Shown one piece after another: positions 19,525 through 29,104 of a DNA stretch of 64,000 bases. The notes under the pieces are model-generated. The model saw only the letters and a list, made by a program, of their open reading frames with translations, was not told the DNA's origin and did no database searches. Both the position numbers and the translations under genes were made by a program. Source of the stretch: JACMQX01 sp044225675 (lineage in GTDB: Bacteria; Pseudomonadota; Gammaproteobacteria; Burkholderiales; Burkholderiaceae_C); NCBI GenBank assembly GCA_044225675.1, contig JBGAIH010000021.1, positions 1 through 64,000 on the forward strand. The letters are read 5' to 3'. Position 1 is the first letter of the stretch; each line of letters opens with the position of its first letter.

Positions 19525-20250
19525 ATGGTTCAGCCCAAGACCCTCCTGCAGGCCTCCCTTGAAGGGAGCCGGGACTTTCTGCGTCCGCCGTCGGGCCGGC
19601 CAGAAGGCGAGGAGGGGCGCTCGCCCGTCATGGTGCCGATCCGTTCCCTGGGGCCCTCGCACCGCGAGCGCATTGCCGGGCACCTGCTCGCGCTGGACGA
19701 GCGGGACCGCTACCTGCGTTTCGGCTACGCGGCGAACGACGAGCAGATCCGGCGCTATGCCGACGGCCTGAACTTCGAACGCGATGACATCTTCGGCATC
19801 TACAACCGCCGGCTCGAACTCATTGCGATGGCGCATCTCGCGTTCTCCGTGGACCCATCCTGCGCGTCCTGCGCCGAATTCGGCGTCTCGGTCCTCAGCC
19901 ATGCGCGCGGACGCGGATACGGTGCGAGGCTGTTCGAGCGGGCCGTCATGCATGCGCGCAACGAGGGGGTGACCATGATGTTCATCCATGCGCTCAGCGA
20001 GAACACCGCGATGCTCAAGATCGCGCGCAATGCCGGGGCGACCGTGGAGCGCGACGGCTCCGAAAGCGAGGCCTATCTCAAGCTGCCGGCGGCCACGCTC
20101 GACAGCCGGGTCAGCGAGATCGTCGAAGACCAGTTCGCCGAGGTCGACTACCGCCTCAAGGTGCAGGCCAAGCAGTTCTGGGACTTCCTCTCCGGCCTCC
20201 AGGAGGTGCGACGCGGCGTGCGCGAGGCGCGGCAGAAAGCCTCTCCCTGA
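19525..20250 (+). CDS. GNAT-family N-acetyltransferase
   Basis: A 241-residue protein with a GNAT acetyltransferase core (about 30-185). The acetyl-CoA-binding loop is visible in AEFGVSVLSHARGRGYGARLFERAVMHA, whose R-G-R-G-Y-G matches the family Q/R-x-x-G-x-G/A rule, followed by the beta-bulge region TMMFIHALSENTAMLKIARNAGA. The C-terminal 55 residues are a charged helix of unknown purpose. It is followed by corC after 88 bases. The substrate is unknown. Confidence 0.87.
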   Translation: MVQPKTLLQASLEGSRDFLRPPSGRPEGEEGRSPVMVPIRSLGPSHRERIAGHLLALDERDRYLRFGYAANDEQIRRYADGLNFERDDIFGIYNRRLELIAMAHLAFSVDPSCASCAEFGVSVLSHARGRGYGARLFERAVMHARNEGVTMMFIHALSENTAMLKIARNAGATVERDGSESEAYLKLPAATLDSRVSEIVEDQFAEVDYRLKVQAKQFWDFLSGLQEVRRGVREARQKASP

Positions 20251-20338
20251 CCGGCCGCAGGCGCGGTGGTGTCGGCTGACACGCCAATCCGCTATCCTTG
20301 AGGCTCCTCAACTACCGCATGTCCTGCACACCAAGGCC

Positions 20339-21214
20339 GTGTCAGACCCGCACCCTGCGCGCGCTTCCGAAAAGGAAGACAAGCGCACCTTTCTCCAGAA
20401 AGTGGCCGAGTTCATCCACCCCGGACCGGACTCCAAGGATGAACTGATCGAAACCCTCGTCGATGCCGAAGACAACCAGGTCATCGGCGCCGAATCGCGC
20501 GTCATGCTCGAGGGCGTGATCCGCATGGCCGACATGACGGCCGGCGACGTCATGGTCGCCGCCCCGCGCATGGACCTCGTCAACATCGACTCGCCGTTCG
20601 ACGAACTGCTCCATCTGGTGATCGACACCGCGCACTCGCGCTTTCCGGTGTTCGAGGGCGAACGCGAGAACATCATCGGCATCCTCATGGCCAAGGATCT
20701 GCTCAAGCTGCAGCGCGCGCCCGAGCTCAACATCCGGGCGCTGTTGCGACCGGCGGTCTTCGTGCCCGAAAGCAAGGGCCTCAACGACCTCCTGCGGGAC
20801 TTCCGTGGCAACCGCAACCACCTGGCCATCGTGATCGACGAGTTCGGTCGCGTGGCAGGCCTCATCACCATCGAAGACGTGCTGGAGCAGATCGTCGGCG
20901 AAATCGAGGACGAGTTCGACGTGGCCGAGGATGAGGGCGACATCTTCGGCCTGGCGGACCACACCTATCGCGTGAGCGGCGACACCGCCATCGAGCGGGT
21001 CAACGAAGCCTTCGGCGTCACCCTCACGCGAGGCGATGGCGAAAACCAGTTCGACACCATCGGCGGACTGGTCGCGCACGAGATGGGCCATGTGCCCAAG
21101 CGCGGCGAACACCATACGCTCGCCGGCCTCCACTTCGTGGTACTCCACACCAAGGGCGGCGCCGTGAAATGGTTCAAGGTGTCGCCGGCCACCGGTCCGG
21201 ACGCCACGGGCTGA
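20339..21214 (+). CDS. corC: CorC/YbeX-type CBS-domain transporter-associated protein
   Basis: A 291-residue protein: a short N-terminal region, two CBS domains (about 70-190; VMVAAPRMDLVNIDSPFDELL and NHLAIVIDEFGRVAGLITIEDVLEQIVGEI in part) and a C-terminal CorC/HlyC domain (about 205-285). The family is linked to magnesium/cobalt efflux. No ATG fits; GTG 20339 gives the E. coli YbeX length (292). The gene overlaps lnt by one base (TGATG), the conserved ybeX-lnt arrangement of proteobacteria, so translation is probably coupled. Confidence 0.92.
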   Translation: MSDPHPARASEKEDKRTFLQKVAEFIHPGPDSKDELIETLVDAEDNQVIGAESRVMLEGVIRMADMTAGDVMVAAPRMDLVNIDSPFDELLHLVIDTAHSRFPVFEGERENIIGILMAKDLLKLQRAPELNIRALLRPAVFVPESKGLNDLLRDFRGNRNHLAIVIDEFGRVAGLITIEDVLEQIVGEIEDEFDVAEDEGDIFGLADHTYRVSGDTAIERVNEAFGVTLTRGDGENQFDTIGGLVAHEMGHVPKRGEHHTLAGLHFVVLHTKGGAVKWFKVSPATGPDATG

Positions 21215-22794
21215 TGGGCGTGCCTGCCCAGCTCGCGCTCGCGCTGCTGGCGGGCCTGGCCCACGCCCTGTCGATCGCGGCGCCCTGGAGCGGGCGCCCC
21301 CTGTGGTGGCTGCAGCCGCTGGCGCTGGGCGTGCTGGCCTGGCTTCTGGTGCGCATGGCGAGCGGGCGCGCTCCGGTCCTGCGCGCAGCGCTCACGGGCT
21401 GGGTCTTCGCCACGGCGTGGCTGTGCGGCACCTTCTGGTGGCTCTTCATCTCGATGCACACCTACGGCGGTCTGCCAGCGCCGCTGGCGGCACTGGCCGT
21501 GTTCGCGCTGGCCGTCTTCCTGTCCAGCTATTACGCAGCGGCCTGCGCCGCCTGGCTGGCCCTTGCGCCGACGGGGCCGCTCGGGCGGGCCCTGCTGTTT
21601 GCCGGCCTCTGGTTGCTGGCCGAGCTGATGCGCGCCATCTGGTTCACCGGCTTTCCATGGGGCGGCAGCGGCTATGCTCATGTCGAAGGCCCGCTGGCGG
21701 GCTATGCGCCGTGGACCGGCGCCTATCTGCTCGGGGGCATTGCTGCGGGCGTGGCCATGCTGCTGGGCTGCCTGAATCTTCGCAACGGGCGCGTCGTGCT
21801 TGCGCTTCTGGTGCTCGTGGGCCTGCCGGCGTCGTGGCAGCTCGCGGGCTGGCGTTTCAGCGCGCCTCATGGCGAGCTCTCGGTCACCCTGCTGCAGGGC
21901 AACATCCCCCAGGATGAAAAATTCCAGCGCGGCAGCGGCATTCCCGCCGCGCTCACCTGGTACCGCGAACAATTGCTGGCCGCGCGCACCCAGCTCGTGG
22001 TCGCGCCCGAGACGGCGATTCCCCTGCTGCCCCGGCAGCTTCCCGATGGCTATCTCGATGCGCTGGCGCAGCGCTATGGCAGCGGGGACCAGGCGGCCCT
22101 CGTGGGAATTCCGCTGGGCAGCTTCGAGTCCGGCTACTCGAACTCCGTCATGGGCCTGCAGCCCGGACTCCAGCGACCCTACATGTACGACAAGCACCAT
22201 CTCGTGCCCTTCGGCGAGTTCATCCCGCCGCTGTTCCGGTGGTTCACCGAGATGATGAACATCCCGCTGGGCGACTTCAACCGCGGCGCGCTCGGGCAGC
22301 CATCGTTCGTCTGGAAGGGGCAGCGCCTGGCGCCCAACATCTGCTACGAAGATCTGTTCGGCGAGGAGATCGGCGCGAACTTCCGCGACAGCGCGTCGGC
22401 ACCGACGATCCTCGTCAACCTCAGCAACATCGGCTGGTTCGGCGACTCCATCGCCATCGACCAGCACCTGCTGATCTCGCGCATGCGCGCCCTCGAGTTC
22501 GAGCGGCCCATGCTGCGGGCCACCAACACCGGCGCCACCGTCATCATCGACCACGAGGGCCGGGTCGTGCGCGCGTTGCCGAGCCACCAGCGGGCCACGC
22601 TGGAGGGAACGGTCCATGGCCGCACGGGCCTCACGCCCTTTGCGTGGTGGGTGGCGCGCCTGGGCGTCTGGCCCCTGTGGCTCCTCGGTCTGGCGGTGGT
22701 GGCGGGATTCTGGCTGCAGCGGCGCCGCCGACGCGATGGCGATGTGGCGCCTCATGACGTCGGCCCGCAAGAGGAGGCAAGGCATGAGCATTGA
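21214..22794 (+). CDS. lnt: apolipoprotein N-acyltransferase
   Basis: A 526-residue inner-membrane enzyme that adds the third acyl chain to lipoproteins. Six or so membrane segments cover the first 215 residues, then a nitrilase-like domain with the catalytic triad E266 (VAPETAIPLL), K327 (DKHHLVPFGEF) and C377 (NICYEDLFGEE), closely matching E. coli E267/K335/C387. A final membrane helix (about 480-500) is followed by a basic tail whose last 11 bases overlap the next gene. The start at 21214 overlaps the corC stop. Confidence 0.96.
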   Translation: MGVPAQLALALLAGLAHALSIAAPWSGRPLWWLQPLALGVLAWLLVRMASGRAPVLRAALTGWVFATAWLCGTFWWLFISMHTYGGLPAPLAALAVFALAVFLSSYYAAACAAWLALAPTGPLGRALLFAGLWLLAELMRAIWFTGFPWGGSGYAHVEGPLAGYAPWTGAYLLGGIAAGVAMLLGCLNLRNGRVVLALLVLVGLPASWQLAGWRFSAPHGELSVTLLQGNIPQDEKFQRGSGIPAALTWYREQLLAARTQLVVAPETAIPLLPRQLPDGYLDALAQRYGSGDQAALVGIPLGSFESGYSNSVMGLQPGLQRPYMYDKHHLVPFGEFIPPLFRWFTEMMNIPLGDFNRGALGQPSFVWKGQRLAPNICYEDLFGEEIGANFRDSASAPTILVNLSNIGWFGDSIAIDQHLLISRMRALEFERPMLRATNTGATVIIDHEGRVVRALPSHQRATLEGTVHGRTGLTPFAWWVARLGVWPLWLLGLAVVAGFWLQRRRRRDGDVAPHDVGPQEEARHEH

Positions 22795-23707
22795 CATCCT
22801 GGCCCTGGGTGAGCCCATGGTCGAGTTCAACCAGACGGGCGAGGGCGGCGGTCGGGCCTACCTCCAGGGCTTCGGCGGCGACACCTCCAACGCTGCCATC
22901 GCGGCGGCACGCCAAGGCGCCCGGGTCGGGTATGTATCGGCCGTCGGCGATGACGTCTATGGCCGCATGCTGAGGGAACTGTGGACGCGCGAGGGTGTCG
23001 ACCACACGAGCGTCCGTACCGACCCGCAGGCATTCACGGCGGTGTACTTCGTGAACCATGATGCCGAGGGGCATCATTTCAGTTTCTTCCGCCAGGGCTC
23101 GGCCGCAAGCCGCATGCGCCCGGCCGATCTGCCCGCCGAGCGTATTGCAAAGGCGCGTGTCCTGCACCTGTCAGGCATCTCCGCAGCCATCTCCGGCAGT
23201 GCGTGCGACACCTGCCTCGCGGCCATCGACATGGCCCGCGCGCACGGCGTGCAGGTCTCGTTCGACACCAACCTGCGACTCAAGCTGTGGCCGCTGGCGC
23301 GGGCCCGCGCCGTCATGCGCGAACTCATCCGCCTGAGCGATGTCTGCCTGCCCAGCTACGAGGACATCAGCGCGATCAGCGGCCTGGACGATCCCGATGC
23401 ACTCGTGGACTTCTGCCTGGGGCTGGGCGCGCGTACCGTCGCACTCAAGCTGGGTGCGCGGGGCGCGCTTGTGGACGATGGCCAGCGGCGGGAGTGGATC
23501 GCCCCGCACCCCTGCAAGCCGGTGGACGCCACCGGCGCTGGCGACACCTTCGGGGGCGCGCTGCTCGCCAGGCTGGTGGCAGGCGACGCTTTGCCCGAGG
23601 CAGCCCGGTATGCCGGCGTGGCCGCCGCCCTGTCCACGCAGGGCTATGGCGCCGTCGACCCGATCCCCACGGCGGCCCAGGTGCAGGCTGCGCGCGACAC
23701 CCTCTGA
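22784..23707 (+). CDS. PfkB-family sugar kinase
   Basis: A 307-residue ribokinase-family carbohydrate kinase. The N-terminal glycine motif (ALGEPMVEFNQTG; FGGDTSNAAIAAARQG) and the C-terminal signature VDATGAGDTFGGALL with catalytic D254 are intact. The LGEPMVEFN start resembles 2-keto-3-deoxygluconate kinases, but I cannot fix the sugar. ATG 22784 has a GAGGAGG ribosome site seven bases away and overlaps the lnt end by 11 bases. It converges on the BASS transporter gene. Confidence 0.9.
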   Translation: MSIDILALGEPMVEFNQTGEGGGRAYLQGFGGDTSNAAIAAARQGARVGYVSAVGDDVYGRMLRELWTREGVDHTSVRTDPQAFTAVYFVNHDAEGHHFSFFRQGSAASRMRPADLPAERIAKARVLHLSGISAAISGSACDTCLAAIDMARAHGVQVSFDTNLRLKLWPLARARAVMRELIRLSDVCLPSYEDISAISGLDDPDALVDFCLGLGARTVALKLGARGALVDDGQRREWIAPHPCKPVDATGAGDTFGGALLARLVAGDALPEAARYAGVAAALSTQGYGAVDPIPTAAQVQAARDTL

Positions 23708-23746
23708 CGGGCGCCCCTCGCGTCGGGCCGTCCCCTGCCGCGCGTT

Positions 23747-24631
23747 TCAGGACGCCGCAGGCGCGGACCGTGCATCCTTGCGCCGCCAGATCGTCGCCAG
23801 CGTCATGCCCGACACGATGTGCCAGATGCCCCACAGGCTGGCGATGATCACCATGCCCAGGTCGCTGTTGAACTGCACGGCAATGATGCCCAGCGCCAGG
23901 CCGGAGTTCTGCATGCCAGCCTCGATCATCACCGCGCGCGCGTCGCGCTCGCTCACCCGCATCGCGGCGGCGGTGACCCAGCCGCACAGCAGTCCGAAGG
24001 CGTTGTGCAGCACCACGATCAAAAGCATCGGCAGCAGGCCCAGCGTCAGCAGCTGACGCTGCGACACCAGCCCGAGCACGATGAAGGCCAGCAGAGCCAC
24101 CAGCGAAAAGTTGGCCAGCGGCTTCTGGATGCGCGCCGTGAGCGCCGGCTGGCGGTGCGCCAGCCACAGGCCCAGCGCCATGGGCACGGCCAGCAGCGCG
24201 AACAGGCTGATCCAGATGTCCGATGCGTCGATCGCGAGCGTGCGCAACCAGGCGGCCGTCACCGGATTGGCCGCCACCATCCAGCTGAAATTGAAGGGGG
24301 TCAGCACCAGCGCCATCAGCGCGGCCACCGCCGAGATGCTCACCGACAGGGCCGTATTGCCGCGCCCGAAGTGCGTCACCACGTTGCTCAGCGAGCCGCC
24401 CGGGCAGGCCGCCACGAGGATCATCGCGACCTCAACGTTGGGCGGCAGGTCCAGTGCCAACGTCGCGAGCCAGGTGCCCACGGGCAGCAGGATGAACTGC
24501 GGGATCAGCCCGCAGACCACGGCGCGCGGAGCCTGTGCCACGCGCTGGAAGTCCGCCACCCGCAGCTCCAGCGCCACAGAAAACACCATGGTGGCAAGCA
24601 CCAGACTTAGGACCAGTTGCTGCGACGACAT
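23747..24631 (-). CDS. bile acid:sodium symporter family (BASS) transporter
   Basis: A 294-residue membrane protein with eight to ten predicted transmembrane helices. The BASS signatures LVAACPGGSLSNVVTHFGRGN (in part, about 82-102) and EAGMQNSGLALGIIAVQF (about 240-257) are present; these form the crossed-helix sodium/substrate site. Bacterial members import or export organic acids such as pantoate or 2-oxo acids; the substrate here is unknown. ATG 24631 follows GGAGG by six bases; the longer frame upstream is not supported. It diverges from glyQ, 115 bases away. Confidence 0.9.
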   Translation of the reverse strand: MSSQQLVLSLVLATMVFSVALELRVADFQRVAQAPRAVVCGLIPQFILLPVGTWLATLALDLPPNVEVAMILVAACPGGSLSNVVTHFGRGNTALSVSISAVAALMALVLTPFNFSWMVAANPVTAAWLRTLAIDASDIWISLFALLAVPMALGLWLAHRQPALTARIQKPLANFSLVALLAFIVLGLVSQRQLLTLGLLPMLLIVVLHNAFGLLCGWVTAAAMRVSERDARAVMIEAGMQNSGLALGIIAVQFNSDLGMVIIASLWGIWHIVSGMTLATIWRRKDARSAPAAS

Positions 24632-24746
24632 CCATTGCCTCCTCGTGACCGCCAAGCGTAGCCGAGAAAGCGCAGGGGCGTTGCCACGTAAAATCAAGGG
24701 TTTACGCGAGTGCGACCCGCGCCGACCCCTGGCCTGGCACCAACCT

Positions 24747-25652
24747 ATGCTCACTTTTCAGCAGATCATCCTGACCTTGCAGTCCTACTGGGACCAGCAG
24801 GGCTGCGCGCTCCTCCAGCCCTACGACATGGAAGTCGGCGCCGGCACGTCCCACACCGCCACCTTCCTGCGCGCGCTGGGGCCGGAGCCCTGGAAGGCCG
24901 CCTATGTGCAGCCCAGCCGCCGGCCCAAGGACGGCCGCTATGGCGAGAACCCCAATCGCCTGCAGCATTACTACCAGTACCAGGTCGTGCTCAAGCCCGC
25001 GCCTTCCAACATCCTCGAGCTGTACCTCGGCTCGCTGGAGGCCCTCGGATTCGACCTGCGCAAGAACGACGTGCGCTTCGTCGAGGACGACTGGGAGAAT
25101 CCCACGCTCGGTGCCTGGGGCCTCGGCTGGGAAGTCTGGCTCAATGGCATGGAGGTCACCCAGTTCACCTACTTCCAGCAGGTCGGCGGCATCGACTGCC
25201 GGCCCATCACGGGTGAAATCACTTACGGGCTCGAACGTCTGGCGATGTACCTGCAAGGTGTGGACAACGTCTACAACCTGCAGTGGACCGACAGCATGAG
25301 CTACGGCGACGTCTACCTCCAGAACGAGAAGGAGCAGTCGGCGTACAACTTCGAGCACAGCGACGCGGACTTCCTCTTCACCGCCTTCGCGGCGCACGAA
25401 AAGCAGGCTCGGCACCTCATGGAGCAGCAGCTTGCGCTGCCGGCCTACGAGCAGGTCCTCAAGGCGGCGCACAGCTTCAACCTGCTCGACGCGCGCGGTG
25501 CCATCAGCGTCACCGAGCGTGCCGCCTACATCGGGCGCATCCGCAACCTGGCCCGCAGCGTCGCGCAGAGCTACTACGACAGCCGCGAACGCCTGGGCTT
25601 TCCCATGGCGCCGCGCGAATGGGTCGAACAGATCGCAAAGAAGGCAGCCTGA
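24747..25652 (+). CDS. glyQ: glycine--tRNA ligase alpha subunit
   Basis: A 301-residue GlyQ subunit carrying the class II active site for glycyl-adenylate formation. It begins TFQQIILTLQSYWDQQGCAL and contains the highly conserved QPSRRPKDGRYGENPNRLQ and GWEVWLNGMEVTQFTYFQQ blocks. It forms the alpha2beta2 enzyme with GlyS, encoded three bases downstream, so both are on one transcript. ATG 24747 gives the usual length. The longer upstream frame is antisense to the transporter and spurious. Confidence 0.98.
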   Translation: MLTFQQIILTLQSYWDQQGCALLQPYDMEVGAGTSHTATFLRALGPEPWKAAYVQPSRRPKDGRYGENPNRLQHYYQYQVVLKPAPSNILELYLGSLEALGFDLRKNDVRFVEDDWENPTLGAWGLGWEVWLNGMEVTQFTYFQQVGGIDCRPITGEITYGLERLAMYLQGVDNVYNLQWTDSMSYGDVYLQNEKEQSAYNFEHSDADFLFTAFAAHEKQARHLMEQQLALPAYEQVLKAAHSFNLLDARGAISVTERAAYIGRIRNLARSVAQSYYDSRERLGFPMAPREWVEQIAKKAA

Positions 25653-25655
25653 ACG

Positions 25656-27779
25656 ATGACCGCACAGAATCTACTCGTCGAGCTGTTCGTGGAGGAACTG
25701 CCTCCCAAGGCCTTGCGCAAGCTGGGCGACGCCTTTGCCGGCGTCCTGTTCGAGCAGCTCAAGGCGCAGGGCCTTGCCTCGGCCTCCTCGGCGCTCACCA
25801 GCTTCGCGTCGCCGCGGCGGCTCGCGGCCCACATCACCCAGGTGGCTGCACAAGGCGCCGACAAGGCGGTGTCGCAAAAGCTCATGCCCGTCTCGGTCGG
25901 GCTCGATGCGGCGGGCCAGCCCACGCCCGCACTGCTCAAGAAGCTGCAGGCGCTCGGTGCGGCTGCATCTGCCGTTGCCGGACTTCGGCGCGTACTCGAC
26001 GGCAAGGCCGAGGCGCTGTTCCATGACAGCGTGGCCCGGGGCGTGACCCTGGCCGAAGGCCTTCAGAAGGCGCTGGCCGAGAGCATCGCGCGGCTGCCGA
26101 TTCCCAAGGTCATGAGCTACCAGCTGGAATCCGGCTGCGAGCTGCCGGGCTGGAGCAGCGTGAGCTTCGTGCGCCCGGCGCACTCGCTCGTGGCGCTGCA
26201 CGGCGCCACGGTGGTGCCGGTCTCCGCGCTGGGCCTGCAGGCAGGCAACACCACCCAGGGGCATCGCTTCGAGGCGGCCGTCTCGCCCGTCGTGATCGCC
26301 CATGCCGACCGCTACGCGGACACGCTGGCGAACGACGGCGCCGTCATCGCCTCCTTTGACGCGCGCCGTGCCGAGATCGCCCGTCAGCTTGCAGCCGCTG
26401 CAGCGCGCGTCGGCGGCGGTGCCCGGCCGATCGAGGACGACGCGCTGCTCGACGAGGTGACCGCGCTGGTCGAGCGCCCCAACGTCCTGGTGTGCGAGTT
26501 CGAAACCCAGTTTCTGGAAGTCCCGCAGGAGTGCCTGATCCTCACGATGAAGGCCAACCAGAAGTACTTTCCGCTGCTGGATGCGCAAGGTCGCCTGACC
26601 CACCGCTTTCTCGTGGTCAGCAACATCCGGCCCGACGACGCGAGCGCCGTCACGGGCGGCAATGAGCGCGTCGTGCGGCCGCGTCTGGCCGATGCCAAGT
26701 TCTTCTTCGACCAGGACCGCAGGAAGACCCTGGCCTCGCGCGTGCCGGGCCTGGCCAAGGTGGTCTACCACAACAAGCTGGGCACGCAGGGCGAACGCGT
26801 CGAGCGCGTGCGGGCGATCGCCCGCGCCATCGGCGAGCGCCTGGGGGGCGAGGTGCTCGCCGCCCAGGCCGACCAGGCAGCCGAACTCGCCAAGGCCGAC
26901 CTGCTGACCGACATGGTCGGCGAATTCCCGGAGCTTCAGGGCATCATGGGCGGCTACTACGCCCGGCACGACGGCCTGTCCGAAGCCGTCGCCTTCGCCA
27001 TCGAAGACCACTACAAGCCCCGCTTCGCCGGCGACGAACTTCCGCGCAACGACACCGGCACCGTGGTCGCGCTGGCCGACAAGCTCGAGACGCTGGTGGG
27101 CATGTTCGGTATCGGCAACCTGCCCACGGGCGACAAGGATCCGTTCGCGCTGCGCCGGCATGCTCTGGGCGTGATCCGGATGCTGGTGGAAAAGAATCTC
27201 CCGCTGGACCTCGATGCGCTCGTGGCCCTGGCCGTGCCGGCCTTCGGCGACCGCATTGCCGACGCATCGGGCGCGCTGACCGAGTTCATCTACGACCGCC
27301 TCGCGGGCAGCCTGCGCGAGCAGGGCTACAGCGCGCAGGAGGTGGACGCGGTGCTCGCGCTCCGGCCGCAGCGGCTCGGCGACGTGGCGCGCCGGCTCGA
27401 AGCGGTGCGCGACTTCCAGGCCCTGCCGGAGGCGCCTGCGCTGGCCGCAGCCAACAAGCGCATCGGCAACATCCTCAAGAAGGCCGCCGGCACCGATCCG
27501 CACGTCAGCGCGGTCCTGCTCGCCGAGCCGGCCGAGAAAACGCTCTATGACGTGATGCAGCGTGTCGCGCCCGAAGCGCAGGCCCAGTTCGAGGCCGGCG
27601 ACTACACCGCTTCGCTGCGCACGCTTGCGGTCCTGCGCGGTCCGGTCGACGCCTTCTTCGACGACGTCATGGTCAATGTCGAGGCTCTGGACGTCCGCCT
27701 GAACCGCCTCGGCCTGCTGGCCACGCTGCACGCTGCCATGAACCGGGTGGCCGACCTGTCGCGGCTGGTGGCCGGATGA
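25656..27779 (+). CDS. glyS: glycine--tRNA ligase beta subunit
   Basis: A 707-residue GlyS subunit, which recognises and holds tRNA-Gly. Conserved parts include LLVELFVEELPPKALRKL at the start, ILTMKANQKYFPLLD (about 291-305) and GGNERVVRPRLADAKFFF (about 333-350), and a C-terminal anticodon-binding (DALR-like) region. It starts three bases after glyQ and its stop overlaps the gmhB start by four bases. Confidence 0.98.
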   Translation: MTAQNLLVELFVEELPPKALRKLGDAFAGVLFEQLKAQGLASASSALTSFASPRRLAAHITQVAAQGADKAVSQKLMPVSVGLDAAGQPTPALLKKLQALGAAASAVAGLRRVLDGKAEALFHDSVARGVTLAEGLQKALAESIARLPIPKVMSYQLESGCELPGWSSVSFVRPAHSLVALHGATVVPVSALGLQAGNTTQGHRFEAAVSPVVIAHADRYADTLANDGAVIASFDARRAEIARQLAAAAARVGGGARPIEDDALLDEVTALVERPNVLVCEFETQFLEVPQECLILTMKANQKYFPLLDAQGRLTHRFLVVSNIRPDDASAVTGGNERVVRPRLADAKFFFDQDRRKTLASRVPGLAKVVYHNKLGTQGERVERVRAIARAIGERLGGEVLAAQADQAAELAKADLLTDMVGEFPELQGIMGGYYARHDGLSEAVAFAIEDHYKPRFAGDELPRNDTGTVVALADKLETLVGMFGIGNLPTGDKDPFALRRHALGVIRMLVEKNLPLDLDALVALAVPAFGDRIADASGALTEFIYDRLAGSLREQGYSAQEVDAVLALRPQRLGDVARRLEAVRDFQALPEAPALAAANKRIGNILKKAAGTDPHVSAVLLAEPAEKTLYDVMQRVAPEAQAQFEAGDYTASLRTLAVLRGPVDAFFDDVMVNVEALDVRLNRLGLLATLHAAMNRVADLSRLVAG

Positions 27780-28363
27780 AGCTCGTCATCCTCGACCGCG
27801 ACGGCACGATCAACGTCGACAGCGACGAGTTCATCAAGTCGCCCGACGAGTGGATCGCGCTCCCGGGCGCGCTCGAGGCCATCGCGCGGCTCAACCATGC
27901 GGGCTGGCATGTCGTCGTGGCCTCCAACCAGTCGGGGCTGGGCCGTGGCCTGTTCGACGTGGCCGCGCTCAATGCGATCCACGCCAAGATGCACAAGGCG
28001 CTCGCCGGGGCCGGCGGCCGCATTGACGCCGTGTTCTACTGCCCGCACACGCCGGAGGACGGCTGCCGCTGTCGCAAACCGTTGCCGGGCCTGTTCGAGC
28101 AGATCGGCGAGCGGCTGGGGCTCGAACTCGCCGGCGTGCCCACCGTGGGTGACAGCCTGCGCGACCTGCAGGCCGGCGCGGCGGTCGGCTGTGAACCGCA
28201 CTTGGTGCTCACCGGCAAGGGCGAGGCCCTGCGCGGCCAGCCGCTGCCGCCCACCTTTCCGCCTGCGACGCAGGTTCACGCGGATCTGGCGGCCTTTGCC
28301 GGCTGGCTCATCGAGCGTGAAGCGCAGGCCCGACCCCACGAGATTCCCTCCGGCACGTCATGA
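27776..28363 (+). CDS. gmhB: D-glycero-D-manno-heptose-1,7-bisphosphate 7-phosphatase
   Basis: A 195-residue HAD phosphatase of the GmhB/HisB-N type, which makes heptose-1-phosphate for the LPS core. It begins with the DRDGTIN nucleophile motif (D7, D9), has SNQSGLGRG (motif II) and the zinc-binding loop CPHTPEDGCRCRKP with its Cys-His-Cys-Cys pattern, and GDSLRDLQAG (motif IV). It overlaps glyS (ATGA) and plsC (ATGA), so it is coupled on both sides. Confidence 0.95.
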   Translation: MKLVILDRDGTINVDSDEFIKSPDEWIALPGALEAIARLNHAGWHVVVASNQSGLGRGLFDVAALNAIHAKMHKALAGAGGRIDAVFYCPHTPEDGCRCRKPLPGLFEQIGERLGLELAGVPTVGDSLRDLQAGAAVGCEPHLVLTGKGEALRGQPLPPTFPPATQVHADLAAFAGWLIEREAQARPHEIPSGTS

Positions 28364-29094
28364 ACCTACTCCGATCCATCGTGCATGCCCTGTGGATGCT
28401 CGTCACCGTCATTCCCTGGGCCCTCATCATGCTGGTCGCCTCGATCTGGCGGCGCGGCATCCCGCTGTACTGGATGGCAGCGCGCTGGCTCGGCTGGGCC
28501 ATCGACGGCGCCCGCGTGATCCTGGGCATCCGCACCCGCATCACCGGCATGGAGAATCTTCCCACCGGCAAGACCAGTCCGGCCATTCTGCTGGTCAAGC
28601 ATCAGTCGACCTACGAGACCTTCCTGATGCCGACCATCATGCCGCACCCGCTGGCGTACGTGTTCAAGAAGGAGCTGCTGTACGTGCCCTTCTTCGGCTG
28701 GGCCATGGGGCGGCTGGACATGATCCACATCGACCGCAGCCAGCGTGCCCAGGCCTTCAACAAGGTGGTCGCCCAGGGCAAGGAACTGCTGGCGCAGGGC
28801 ATCTGGATCATCATGTTCCCGGAGGGCACGCGCATCCCGCGCGGCCAGAAAGGCGTCTACAAGACCGGTGGCACGCGTCTGGCCATCGAGACCGGCGCCC
28901 CGGTCATCCCGATCGCCGTGACCTCGGCCAAGACCTGGCCGCGCAAGGCCTTCATCAAGCGACCGGGCATCGTCGACGTGTCGATCGGCCGCCCCATCCC
29001 GAGCGAAGGCCGTGAGCCGGAAGAACTGATGCGCGAGGTCGAGGCCTGGATCGAGTCCGAGATGCGCCGCCTCGACCCCGAGGCATATCGTTAA
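28360..29094 (+). CDS. plsC: lysophospholipid (1-acyl-glycerol-3-phosphate) acyltransferase
   Basis: A 244-residue membrane-associated acyltransferase. After an N-terminal hydrophobic segment (about 8-30) it shows the acyltransferase motif HQSTYETF (H81, with Glu in place of the usual Asp of HX4D), the FFGWAMGRLDMIHIDRS block and FPEGTRIPRG. It probably acylates lysophosphatidic acid in phospholipid synthesis. The start overlaps gmhB by four bases; glyS-gmhB-plsC is a common betaproteobacterial order. A second paralogue elsewhere could be the main PlsC. Confidence 0.92.
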   Translation: MNLLRSIVHALWMLVTVIPWALIMLVASIWRRGIPLYWMAARWLGWAIDGARVILGIRTRITGMENLPTGKTSPAILLVKHQSTYETFLMPTIMPHPLAYVFKKELLYVPFFGWAMGRLDMIHIDRSQRAQAFNKVVAQGKELLAQGIWIIMFPEGTRIPRGQKGVYKTGGTRLAIETGAPVIPIAVTSAKTWPRKAFIKRPGIVDVSIGRPIPSEGREPEELMREVEAWIESEMRRLDPEAYR

Positions 29095-29104
29095 ACTCAA
29101 GGCC

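Noticed and set aside
20965..22830. A 621-residue frame on the minus strand
   Set aside because: Antisense to corC and lnt, low-complexity Arg/Gln/His product, no start signals; a codon-bias shadow.
25671..27731. A 686-residue frame on the minus strand
   Set aside because: Antisense shadow of glyS with no recognisable protein features.
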